Shown in pieces: positions 37,570 to 47,490 of a stretch of DNA of 64,000 nt. This DNA comes from Saururus chinensis (lineage: Eukaryota > Streptophyta > Magnoliopsida > Piperales > Saururaceae): positions 40,509,719 through 40,573,718 of the forward strand of contig CP141141.1 in assembly GCA_035235625.1 (NCBI GenBank), in the 5' to 3' direction. The position numbers were made by a program, and so were the translations under genes. The notes beneath the pieces are model-generated. The model was not told the origin of the DNA. It saw only the letters and a program-made list of their open reading frames with translations, and made no database searches. The first letter of the stretch is position 1, and each line of letters begins with the position of its first letter.

Positions 37570-37836
37570 CTCGCTCTATCATAGAGACGAGCACCACACG
37601 ACCACCACAACATGCCTCGCTCTATTCCAGAGCGGATACATCACATTCACACGTCTCGCTCCATCACTGAGCCGAGACCGAACACACACCACACGTCTCG
37701 CTCTACCGTAGAGTGAGACAACACACATCATAGCATAAAAGCACACATCGATCATGGCATATAAGCACACATCGATCATGGCATATAAGCCGACATACAC
37801 ACACACAACACGTCTCGCTCTAAGCTAGAGCGAGAT
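37570..37836. repeat. Five short hairpins of the tctcgctcta type
   Basis: Imperfect palindromes at 37570-37590, 37615-37635, 37652-37678, 37695-37719 and 37812-37836. Each has a (t/c)ctcgctc(t/c)a left arm and a tagag(c/t)gaga right arm around a 3-5 base loop. They sit in the 3' half of LTR I (read leftward). Confidence 0.75.
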
Positions 37837-38330
37837 AGCACACATTATAATATATGAACATAACATATCGGAACATAAAGGATCATAGCACTTCATGGCA
37901 TATGAGCACATATCATGGAAAACATATAGATCATAGCATAGCACACATCATCATCACTAGCATATACCATTCTATAATTAAAATAGGAGGTTAGGAAACG
38001 CTTACGCCCCTGATGTCTCACGAGGTGGCGTATTCGGGATGCTCGTTTCTGGGCGTCCTCCCCTTCAGATCTAGAGACAGCGGACAGAGCCTCCTCTAGC
38101 CTCCAAACGTTCATCGCCTTGCACCGAAAGACGATCGACCGACCGACCGATTCTCCCCTTTCCCGGAGACTTCTCGTTTTCTGCGCCCGTAGGCGGCGGA
38201 TAGAACCTCCCCTACTCGGGGTGTTCCTCACACATCGTGGCCCTTCGGTGGAGACGAAGTCTCCCCTACATCGGGCCACCTCTCTTGATCCGGCCCGGTA
38301 ACGGAGGACGGAGCCTCCTCTCTTTCCCGG

Positions 38331-38335
<5 letters not shown>

Positions 38336-38410
<75 letters not shown>
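38336..38410. repeat. (CT)n microsatellite
   Basis: About 36 uninterrupted CT units, then ccctttctttc. It is inside LTR I and accounts for the Arg-Glu and Ser-Leu repeats in overlapping frames. Confidence 0.97.
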
Positions 38411-38411
<1 letters not shown>

Positions 38412-38759
38412 TTCTTTCTCTTTCTCTCGGGGCAAGAGGGTAATAGACAAAGCCTCCTCTTGCCTGGGTCGTTCCTCCCTTCTAGGAGCACCAACTCGAG
38501 GAATGGACTATGCTATTGCGTAGATCACCCTCGAATTAGCTAGGAACGCCTCAAGAACGACTCGAATCGGACTTAAAATGAGTGAGAAACGAAGAACAGA
38601 AGTTTCTGAATGTCAGAGGGAACACAGAAACGTGGGAGAGGATTCAGGACCGTGGGAGAGAGTTCTCCGGAACCTTTAAACTGAAGACTCAGGACGTTAT
38701 TTATAGAAAAATTGGATAGACCTGAGGCTGACACGTGGCAGATAGGATTGACACGTGTC

Positions 38760-38877
38760 AGTCTTATCCGTTGCGTCAGCGATCTTATCCGCTTCGTCAG
38801 TAATCCTATCTGCTTCGTCAGCAATCCTATCCGCTTCGTCATCGATCTTATCCACTGCGTCATCGATCCTATCCAGA
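38760..38877 (-). repeat. 21-bp tandem repeat in the U3 of LTR I
   Basis: About five and a half units of (a/g)atcctatccgcttcgtca followed by two variable bases. The array lies directly upstream of the minus-strand TATA box near 38700, where enhancer repeats of LTR promoters usually sit. The phase of 21 keeps an open frame, which explains the Ile-Leu-Ser repeat frames. Confidence 0.88.
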
Positions 38878-40097
38878 ATGATATTATTTTATTCAAATAA
38901 TATCCAAAACTCAAAGCGCGATAACTTCCAACCTCTACGTTGGAATCGCACGCTCTTGTAACCGATGGACTCGTGTCGACGAGACCTTCGAAACAAGACC
39001 ACACATGGGTAGGTTATCCCGCACTTTTATGTGGGTCCTGCCCATATAGCACGCTTCCCGAGGTCATAGCTTTCTCTCCCGACCTCCATTTTGTGCGTTC
39101 TTTGAATTGCTACGCTCGTTACTCCGAGCTCTACCCATCTACAGGGGTTTCATCCCTTGAAACTCCCCGACACTTAATCAAACAATTACCGAATTACCCT
39201 TAACCCACCCGGGTTAAGCGTAACCGGAAAACGGGTCGTTACACTAATTCTACGGTAGGGGGTCTTAAACTCTAGCTTATGCTCTGCTTATATATTTTAC
39301 TTTTTATGGACCATTTTTATTCAATCGTGTGTCTTTCTTTACGTTTTCAAAAGAAATGTTTTACGTATATCATGTTTTATTTAATCAAAATTATGATGCG
39401 ATAAGTGTGTTTTCTGGATGGTTCTAGGGTTATACCTAGAACTATATTTTTTCTGGATACCTGCCGAAGAAATTATTAGTATTTGGCGCGTGCACATAGT
39501 TATGGAGTATCATGGGAAAACTCCTGCCTTCTGAGCTTCATGTTGCCCCGTGAGCATCGGAGGAACGATGTTCGGTATCACGGCTATGGATTTATCGTCA
39601 TCGGACGAACCGGTGTTTTCCCAGAATTATTTCTGAATATGTTCTGCAAAAATTATTATGATTTTTTACTTAGCATCAAATTAGATTTTAATTCCACCTA
39701 CTGAGTATAAAAATACTCACCCACCCTCAGACTCTGCAAGTAGTAAAATCAACCCGGAGGTGTCAACCGAAGAATTATCTATGTAGTTTCTTTTAAATAT
39801 CTCTGTAAAAATCTGACTTTTATAAAAGGCCGGTTAGGCCTGTATTTTGTAATTTAAATGTTCTACATACAGTGTATTTTGGACTAGGTCCTGATTTGCT
39901 ACTACGTTATATGTAATATTCTAGTTGTGCTTCAACTCCAAAGTATTATAAATTATTATGTTTTATATTTTTGTTATGTTTTCTTGGATTCGTACGGCGA
40001 GCCGTCATGTTCGGTTTCACGTACGATGTAACACGTGCTGAGCGGAATAATAATTACGCGAATTTATGGCGTAGATTATTTTCCGATGGTCGCCACA

Positions 40098-42320
40098 TTT
40101 AATTCCGATTTAAAACCCTAATTAGGTTATTTTCGTATTCAACCTAAGGAGGTTTTGAATCTATCATTTCCTAAATTGATTTAAGTCTATTAATTAGTTT
40201 TGATTAAAATTAACCAAAAGCCCTAATGTTTTGTAAGATTTCTTGAGGTTGAAGCTCATTCAAAGGATTCACAAGCTTGATAGGGGTAGGGGGGTTTTCT
40301 TTCTAAGAGGTTTTCATCATTCAAAAGTTATTATTGTGGGTTTCTTTGAACTTTTGATTCATCTTGATTTGTAATGGTGATTTATTAAAATATGTGTTTT
40401 ATGGTTGTTTTTGTATGTTTAAACATGAAAATTGTTAGATCTATCACGCTTTAGGCTCATGTAATCATTATATGAAGTTTCATGAAATTTTGGAAATTTT
40501 TATTGATTTTTGGAAGAATTCTAGTTCAGTTTCGTGAGGTAGAAGATGACTATTTTGACATTTCTGTTTTGACCATTCGATCGCCCTATGGGCTAATCGA
40601 ACAACCAGTCGTTCGAATGGGATGAGAGGTCGTTCGAACGGCCAGCAGTTCAAACGGGCCATCAAGTCATTCAAATGACCAAATAGTTCTTTATTTTGAA
40701 TTCACAACTATGTTTCAGATACTTTTACTTTGAGTTTTGCTCTCAAATTTTTTTTGGGAATATATAATCATGTCTAGATTATATTCCTATTTATTTAGAT
40801 TTTTTTGGAATAATATTTATTTATTATATTTTTGGAATGTGTTGTATAGTAAAACAATGCTTCATTTTTGTGTTTAGAAGCATGTTTAAGGATAAAAAGT
40901 TATAATTTTTAGTTCATTCTTTTTATGATGGATTGATATATATTTTATGAGCATGCTATAAAAAATTCAAGTTGTTTAGAGCACGATAAGATAATGGCAT
41001 AGTCATAAATTTGAAGGTCGACGATTTTGGCAAAACTTGAGAGTTTCATTAATTAAATGACAAAAATAATTGTTTGTACTTATTTTCATATGATATTTAT
41101 TTATGTGTTAATTAAGACTACGATGTAGGTCTCAGTCAATTTTTATAGTGATTGGATTTTATTTTTTATTTTTTTAAAATGTACAAGTTGCATGTTGTGA
41201 TTATGTTAAAACATCTACTTAAGCTAGTAGAAATGAGCATATGTGTAATTTTAAATGGGATTTTAATAATTTATTTATATTTACTCCATGATTTCAGTAG
41301 ATTATGACTGTGATGAATTATGAATACTTGCACATGTCACATTAATTATATATGAACCATGTTCAACATCTTTTAGCTTAAATATGAGCACGTGCATGTA
41401 TGTATATTTTTACTCATACTTATATGACTTTATTTGTTATAAATGGACCATATTTCATACATATTAGGAGTGATTAGAGTAGGTTTACCTATGCTTGCAT
41501 TTATTAAACATTGCTCACAAATGTATCATGTCGCATGCATCATGAGAATGACTTATAAGTAAAGATTACTCGTGTTTAACCGTAATTAATTAATTTGATG
41601 TCTTAGTATTCCAGATTAGCAGTAACAGAGGTTTATCGAATCAGTTTTACATCAATTGGATGGGGTTTTATGTTCATTTAAGGATGGGTTTCCTCCCCAG
41701 GTGAGAAGAGCATAATGTTATAATGAGTTACATCGATGAATATTCCTAGACATAAGAATTTAGGTTGGTTAGTCTGTGTGTACCTGCTTTTCAGGGGGTA
41801 CTTTCCTCGTTAGAACTTACCCAAACTTTCCTAATTTTTCTTTTTAAGAATTCAGACTTCTTTGTTAGAATTTTCAAGGTGAGCATGTCTGCTTGTGCTT
41901 CGGCCAAGATAAGCATAATTGTTTTCTTTATTGTGAGACATTCACCGGATTATTTATGCATATGTATGGATTATAATGCTTATTGACACAATTTATGTAG
42001 GGACAATAATACTTATGTTACACGTAATGTATATAAAATGATTACACTTGAACATGTAGGATAGAATATAGTTTGACACACTTGATTATGCAGGGTAAAT
42101 GTGAATGTTGATGATTGCTTCATACTTGATGTGAATGAACTATGAAACTTAAATAATTGTACAAGGTATGCATGTGGGTATACGGGTTAATATAGAGCTT
42201 ATGTATATAATTAATTATCATTGTGATCTTAAAGTAATATATTATAACTATGGCATGCAAAGGAAACTTTATTTACTATATTTTAAACTTTTAATTAATT
42301 TATTTTTTCTAATCTATATT
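40098..42320 (+). mobile_element. Right part of outer LTR H
   Basis: It continues the sequence broken at 36377 by LTR G. The stretch 40565-40680 carries several TTCGAA and TTCGAAC palindromes, as 30360-30465 does in LTR F on the other strand. A T-rich region follows, with no gene. The right end is not seen and may have been removed by the Pack-MULE that starts at about 42321. The frame at 41765-41986 has no support. Confidence 0.5.
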
Positions 42321-42899
42321 TAGGGAAAATTATTTAAATAAAAAAAATTATTTATCAATTTGGACCACTTTATAAAATATTTTTCAAAGTGGTGTTTTTT
42401 TTTGTCACGCAGGCACAAGCCAAGCAGTTGACGCTTACATGACTTTTTTTTAAAAAAAAAAATTTAATAATTTCATCCTTTAGAAGGACAAAATTAGGTT
42501 TAAGTTGATTTCGTCCTTCTAAATGACGAAATGGGTTTAACGTTATAAAACTTAACCCAGTTTCATCATTTAGAAGGAGTCCTTCTAAACGACGAAATCA
42601 CCCTAAAACCGACGTCGTCTCAACTTTGATGCTTTCCATGCAGAAGCATTTCTCGATGCATGCAATCGTCTTACTCATAAAACCAACGGAGGGAATATGG
42701 TTTTGAGCAAATACAATATATACCGTCTGCCATCAACGGGTTGCGAAACATCGCGAGTGGATTTAATCATTTTGGAGGAAAATTTGACAACGGAGCTCGA
42801 CATGGACGGAGGACCACCTTTTGGAGCCCTTTACAGAAGAGCGAAGCAAAACCCGAACATCAATTTGACGGCAGAAGAGAACGAGAGACAGGGAAAGAA

Positions 42900-43170
42900 A
42901 GATGGAGGAGAGTTCTTCAAACTAGAGGAAATCCGTGGACAACAACCTCAAGAGGCTCCACTCCCTCCTCTTCGGGGCCGACATCGCCCTCGAGAAGGGC
43001 GACTTCTCCTCCCCCCAAAACCTCAACCTCCGCCTCCTCGGCTTTCTCGACTCTCGCTACCAAACCGAAGTCGATGTCGCCTACGTCCAACCCATTCGCG
43101 CGCAAGTCCTCAGCACGGGTTGGCCAACGACGTCTTCATCAAGTACGATGGCCAGCCCTTCCTGGCCCAG
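42900..43170 (+). pseudogene. Captured exon chimera, left arm
   Basis: Read in the frame at 42935 it gives NLKRLHSLLFGADIALEKGD and onward to GFLDSRYQTEVDVAYVQPI. This looks like conserved host coding sequence, but I cannot name its gene. It then switches to [17 protein letters not shown] (alpha-glucosidase family) in another frame. It ends exactly at CAG followed by GT at 43171, as at an exon border. The mirror copy is in the right arm. Confidence 0.6.
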
Positions 43171-43281
43171 GTTTTTTCCACGCTAATAGCTTGTGCTTCT
43201 CTCACTCCCGAGTCCGGACAGAAGGGGGGAGGAAGAACTTTTGTTTTGCTTCAGAGTTGCTTCACTTTTGCTGCAGGAAAT

Positions 43282-43510
43282 TTATTTTGGCGGAGAGGAT
43301 TTCCAGCTCGGTCCCACGAACACAGCCTTGGTAGGAAGATGCCAGACCCGAGCCAGGGGGGTCTTTCCCGCGGCGCACGTGAAGTTGTCCAACCACGTGG
43401 TGTCCACCGTGAAATTGGTTTCTGGTGCGCGGTAGTTGGCTCGCAAGTTTTCAGCGCCCTCGAGCGTCAAGTCAGTGACGAGGTCACCAAAAAGCAACGT
43501 ATCCGATGAG
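43282..43510 (-). pseudogene. Captured coding-like piece, unrecognised
   Basis: The minus frame reads LLFGDLVTDLTLEGAENLRA and then NYRAPETNFTVDTTW, with coding-like composition and no stop. I do not recognise the family. It lies between the arms of the Pack-MULE, so it is most likely another captured fragment. Confidence 0.4.
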
Positions 43511-43975
43511 GAACTGGCAAGAGCCGCTTTCCCGGAGGGGAGTAGACAAGGGCTTGTCGATCATCTTTCTGAGCGACGATGAGGAACTCGCTCCAGTAGT
43601 GGCTGTCAGGAGCTTGCATGGCGTGATGAACAGGTCTTAAGAGGAAAGCACCTGCTTGTAGAGGGAAGAGCGGGGGCTGAGCTCTTCAGACCCACCCCAT
43701 CATTTAATAGCTTCATCCTTCCAATGGCATGCCAACACCAGCCATGTGCCAGCAGCCAGCTTAAGCTTAGCCATGGCCGTCCCCCCACCTCCTTTCTTTA
43801 TTGCTCGTCGTCCCTACCACGTTTGTTGCTGTTATGGGCTTACCGCCAGCTTTTGCCCCCCCAAAAGGAATGAAAACGAGAAAAAGGGTGGCAGATGTTT
43901 CGACCTTGCTCGTTTGTTCTCACTCAATACTCCTTCATTGCCATCCAGCTCTCTATTAAACAATCACGGTTGCAG

Positions 43976-44149
43976 ATCTCCATCCCCCGGCCTTGGAGGG
44001 AGATGGCCCACCTTCATGCGTTTGGACTTCCGCCCAGCACCGGCGAGGCGCTTCATCGAGTGCGGACCAACCTTGCTTACTTCCGGATGAACTATGCTAT
44101 CGTCGTCCTGGTCGTCGTCTTCCTCAGCCTGTTGTGGCACCCCATCTCC
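43976..44149 (+). pseudogene. Captured fragment of a PRA1-family protein
   Basis: The plus frame gives ISIPRPWREM, then RVRTNLAYFRMNYAIVVLVV and FLSLLWHPIS. The RPW, R-x-R-x-N-L-x-Y-F-R-x-N-Y and SLLWHP pattern is characteristic of plant PRA1 proteins, which are small four-helix membrane proteins of the secretory path that bind prenylated Rabs. Only the part up to the first hydrophobic pair remains, and it then runs into unrelated sequence at 44150. Confidence 0.75.
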
Positions 44150-44210
44150 AGTACACTGGAGGTGTACTGCTCCATGGAACCAATGGCATCCCCCATACCC
44201 TCGCCTTCCT

Positions 44211-44470
44211 CTACTCCGGCAGTAGTGCAATCCCCAGAGTGCCAATGAACCACAGTACGTTGGACAGCATGTCCATGCTGGTGAAGAAGGCAATGAAGCA
44301 ACTGCAGATGGTGATGAGCAGTGTGGCATTCACGGGCGTGCTGGTCTTGGGGTGCACCAGGGCGAACACCGGCAGGATCATGTGGGCGCCGTGCAATCTG
44401 GGCCATGTACCTGGCCTGACCCAGCGCCCCAACCAGCATGCCAATCGTCATGCCCTTGAGCGAGGGATTT
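44211..44470 (-). pseudogene. Captured fragment of a cationic amino acid transporter
   Basis: Read on the minus strand with one frameshift: LKGMTIGMLVGALGQARYMA, then PVFALVHPKTSTPVNATLLI and TICSCFIAFFTSMDMLSNVL. VHPKT-x-TPV-x-AT followed by a helix is typical of CAT-type transporters of the amino acid-polyamine-organocation superfamily. It is truncated at both ends and frameshifted, so not functional. Confidence 0.75.
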
Positions 44471-45059
44471 GCGCTTATGCTTCTGCCACTCTCTTGCTTT
44501 GTGGTTCTGAAACTAGTACAACACATTCTTCCTTTCAATCTTCCCGTACTTCCCCAGCTGGGCTGTGATCTGGTTGATATGCTGAGCGGTGGGAGTTCTC
44601 ATCCCTTCTCAGTATAGCATCTCCAGGATCTGTAGCTGCTCCTGGGCCGGGTTCCACCTTGTTCCTCCAGCTTGAACCACAATCTGCATGAATTATGTTC
44701 GTGTCTTTCAAGCACTTTCAGACAAAACTAATCAAACTAGAGGAGAGACAAGACCACGGTAACCGTGCTGCTGCTCAGCTTGGGTGCATGTTGGGGCAGT
44801 CTCTTGCATCCCAAAGCTAAACACTGCTCCTGCTGATCCCAGTTATCCACACGTACAAAATAGTCAATCTTCATGGCTGCATGCCTCACAATGAAGAGGA
44901 TGGTGATTAACTGATGAGGATTTAGCAGCTGAAGTACCTGGGGCAGGGGTGCGCATCTTCGCTCCGGAAACACAGAACAGAACAGCCAGTTAAACTAATT
45001 GCATCAAGGCAGCAGTCCCATGGCTTCCCAGTGCTGGGGCAAGGGTGGTTGGTGGGGAG

Positions 45060-45268
45060 CTAGCATTTACCAATGCAGAAATTGGAGACCTCGTTCATGT
45101 CGATCCAAAGACCGTCGATGGGGATGAGCCCATGAAAGTGCTTGATCTCGTCGGCCCACCAAGAGACGGTGCGTGGGTTGAGGTAGTCCGGGAAGTAGAC
45201 GGGTCCGGACCAGACCTGGGCCAGGAAGGGCTGGCCGTCGTACTTGATGAAGACGTCGTTGGCCAGCC
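45060..45268 (-). pseudogene. Captured exon of a GH31 alpha-glucosidase or alpha-xylosidase
   Basis: The frame reads [20 protein letters not shown], then [20 protein letters not shown] and [24 protein letters not shown] holds the nucleophile Asp of glycoside hydrolase family 31. This is about 70 residues of an 850-residue family, in the right arm of the Pack-MULE. The first 17 residues also occur in the left arm; the rest do not. Confidence 0.88.
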
Positions 45269-46056
45269 TGCGCTGAGGACTTGCGCACAAATGGGTTGGA
45301 TGTAGGCGACATCGACATCGGTTTGGCAGCGGGAGTCAAGAAAGCCGACGAGGCGGAGGTTGAGGTTTTGGGGGGAGGAGAAGTCGCCCTTCTGGAGGGC
45401 GATGTCGGCCCTGAAGAGGAGGGAGTGGAGCCTCTTGAGGTTGTCGTCCACGGATTTCCTCAAGTTTAAAGAACTCTCCTCCATCTTTCTTTCCCTGTCT
45501 CTCATTCTCTTCCATCGTCAAATTGATGACCAGGTTTTGCTTCGCTCTTCTGTAAAGGACTCCAAACGGTGGTCCTCCATCCATGTCGAGCTCTGTCGTC
45601 AAATTTTCCTCCAAAATGATTAAATCCACTTGCGATGTTTCGCAACCCGTTGATGGCGGACGGTATATATTGTATTTGCTCAAAATCATATTCCTTCCGT
45701 TGGTTTTACGAGTAAGACGATTGCATCCATCGAGAAAAGCTTCTGCATTGGAAAGCATCAAAGTTGAGACGATGTCGGTTTTAGGGTGATTTTGTCGTTT
45801 AGAACGTGATTTTGTCCTTCTAAACAACGAAATCGGGTTAAGTTTTATAACATTAAACCGATTTTGTCATTTAGAAGATTTAAAAAAAAAGTCACGCAAG
45901 CGCCAGCCACTTTGCTGGCACTTGCATGGCAAAAAGGAACACTACTTTAGGAAATATTTCTCAAAATGGTCCAAATTGATAAATAAATTTATTATTATTA
46001 TTATTATTTAAATAATTTTTTTATATATTTATATTCATAATATATATATGAAAAAA

Positions 46057-46244
46057 GTTAATATCAGACCTGGCTCACGCGCGCTGGTGTGTGCCCGGAC
46101 TGATTGGGCCGTCGGATTTACATCTGATGGCCTATCAAACTCACGGGTTTAAATGCCCCGTGAGAATGATGGCCGTCGAATGTTAATCCGACGGCCCAAT
46201 TAGCTCGAGCGCATGTCGTGCGCGTAAGCCCGGGCTGATATTAA
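46057..46244. mobile_element. MITE with terminal repeats GTTAATATCAG
   Basis: Left end GTTAATATCAGACCTGGCT and right end CCCGGGCTGATATTAAC are inverted copies, and the inner part is also nearly palindromic (gggccgtcggatttacatc against gttaatccgacggccc). The length is 188 bp. Target duplication is unclear. A related end (acgttaatatcaacggcccg) occurs at 18300-18320. Confidence 0.75.
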
Positions 46245-46870
46245 CGGGACTCTATAAATATATATAATATTATAATATAAAGTATGATAATACATAATCT
46301 TTATAAAGGAACTTTGTGACACAAAATAGCCTCGGAGGCGAAATCCTCTCGAGAAAAAATAATGAGACCACCATTCAACATTATCATCTTTATTAGGGAA
46401 GAATTTTTTATACTTTATTTTGACAATGAGCATAAGTATAAAAAACGTATAAAAGTCATTCATATGTGGTACTAACGCTAACGATATTGATCTCAAATAT
46501 TAAAGGTTCTCGTGTATTTCTTATGCTGGGGCTCATTTTCATAGTGCACCATTAAACGTTTCCCTTTCGTTAGTTACAGCCTATAATTTTAAGTAGAATG
46601 GGTCTAACACGGGGTCGAAGGGAAAGCTACCCGCCAGAAACTATGACGCTAAAAATGGGTCTCACATACATCACATCAATCACATTAATTTTGCAGGTGA
46701 AACAAGGAGGTAGGTGCACCATCCGCGGGGTGGTCAAGCCCCATTAAATATGCGTACATATCTGCTGACTTCACTCGCGAGTCCTCCTGCAAAATGATTT
46801 CCCTCGCAACTCCAAGACGAACTTCCTGGAAACATACCATCCGATTCCTATTGGTTTTCTGAATAAAATG
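46245..46870 (+). repeat. Upstream segment of peptide gene 2
   Basis: Collinear with 18290-19040, the paralogous upstream region of gene 1, although diverged. It holds short MITE-like inverted pieces and no gene. Confidence 0.55.
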
Positions 46871-46909
46871 GAGCGAAGCCATGGGACGATCTTTTACCCT
46901 CATAATCCT
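46871..46909 (+). repeat. 39-bp copy of the gene 2 start region, in its promoter
   Basis: The sequence gagcgaagccatgggacgat plus 19 more bases is identical to 46957-46995, the start of the coding sequence of peptide gene 2. The copy ends exactly where the TATA box begins (46909-46917). Confidence 0.9.
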
Positions 46910-46917
46910 ATATAAAG
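46909..46917 (+). promoter_or_regulatory. TATA box of peptide gene 2
   Basis: TATATAAAG lies 50 bases before the ATG, at the same distance as in gene 1, and is followed by the conserved leader gttaagtggctcgttcaag. Confidence 0.6.
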
Positions 46918-46966
46918 AGTTAAGTGGCTCGTTCAAGTTTCATTTGTATTTGAGATGAGCGAAGCC

Positions 46967-47429
46967 ATGGGACGATCTTTTACCCTCATAATCCTTTTCG
47001 TTACGGTGCTTTTTGCTCCCGTTATATCCCAAGGTAGATGAGTTTATGAGTACGTCGTTTTCCTATATTGATTTTTTTTTTAACAAGCAGCCATGTTATA
47101 TCTCATGCAGGACTAGGGTGGAGTGGGAAGAAGTACAGTAGAGAAGTAGCGTCTTTAGATACCTCAGAGGTAAATTTCAATCTTCAACCATTTTCCTTTG
47201 GAGGCCTTTCGCATCTCTAGCTCTGAATTCAAATCATAATGGGTCTTCTTAGGAGGAGTACCAGGAAGGAAAGGTTGCAAGAATACTTGGTGACTACAAT
47301 CCACCCAGACCCAGCTGGAACCAGAGATCAGCACCGCTGCCGCCTGACACCCCTCCGGTGCCCCCTTCTGATTCCAATTACTCTCTCCATCCCGCTTCCC
47401 CAAGGGAGGCAGAGGCACCTCTTGAATGA
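46967..47429 (+). CDS. Small secreted peptide precursor 2, paralogue of gene 1
   Basis: Exons are 46967-47033, 47111-47169 and 47253-47429, with the same exon lengths (67 and 59) and phases as gene 1. Together they give 303 nt and 100 aa. The signal peptide is MGRSFTLIILFVTVLFAPVI, then SQ; next GLGWSGKKYSREVASLDTSE and EEYQEGKVARIL. The candidate core is GDYNPPRPSWNQRSAP, followed by a Pro-rich tail (LPPDTPPVPPSDS). The D-Y-x-x-P-x4-N-x-R pattern is kept although the residues between have changed. An in-frame ATG four codons upstream (46955) is possible, but gene 1 has none there, so 46967 is preferred. The ends of exon 3 differ from gene 1 by a net two codons. Function is inferred only: an extracellular signalling peptide or wall peptide. 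Confidence 0.72.
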
Positions 47430-47490
47430 ACTAGGATGCTCTCTTTTGTTGCTGCAAATAAAGGTGGAATGTCTCGTTAAGAAATATATA

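Larger units (their letters stand above)
37176..39243 (-). mobile_element. Solo LTR I (2068 bp), nested in LTR G
   Basis: The ends are TGTGGCGCCCC and GGTCGTTACA, with a perfect 5-bp target duplication CTAAT at 37171-37175 and 39244-39248. The minus-strand TATA (TCTATAAATAACG) is near 38700. It is related to LTR B (9689-11814) but much richer in GC, and contains a CT/GA run, a 21-bp tandem repeat and five short hairpins. Its open frames (37350-37806, 37893-38450, 38573-39004) come from simple repeats. Confidence 0.93.
36378..40097 (+). mobile_element. Solo LTR G, interrupted by solo LTR I
   Basis: The ends are TGTGACAACCC and GGTCGCCACA, with a perfect 5-bp target duplication TTTAA at 36373-36377 and 40098-40102. 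The plus-strand TATA (CCTATAAATACTC) is near 36977. The U3 hairpin CTCGTCGATACGAG and the accaagaat motif lie at 36610-36640. The net length is about 1.65 kb after removing LTR I. Frames at 36674-37051 read through a strongly biased CG/TG-rich stretch and are not genes. Confidence 0.9.
42321..46031. mobile_element. Palindromic Pack-MULE with several captured gene pieces
   Basis: Long inverted arms: about 42321-43170 and 45215-46031. The outer 370 bases of each arm carry (a/t)ttatttatcaatttgga, then a tcacg-c-ggc block, then repeats of 'cgtcatttagaagg' type. Similar DNA begins again at 63840, so the terminus is a family trait. A candidate 9-bp target duplication is TATATTTAG on the left (42312-42320 region) and TATATTTAT on the right, one mismatch. 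Between the arms lie host-gene pieces in different orientations (listed separately) and no transposase. Long terminal inverted repeats, a 9-bp target site and captured exons are the marks of a non-autonomous Mutator-like element. Confidence 0.75.

Noticed and set aside
37893-38494. 185-aa frame with a long Arg-Glu repeat, and 88-aa frame beside it
   Set aside because: Product of the CT/GA microsatellite at 38336-38410 within a solo LTR.
38573-39004. 143-aa frame with Ile-Arg-Leu repeats
   Set aside because: Caused by the 21-bp tandem repeat of the LTR promoter region, not by a gene.
42697-43509. 270-aa plus-strand frame as a real gene
   Set aside because: It runs through several captured fragments in the wrong frames within the Pack-MULE; recognisable protein text is in other frames.
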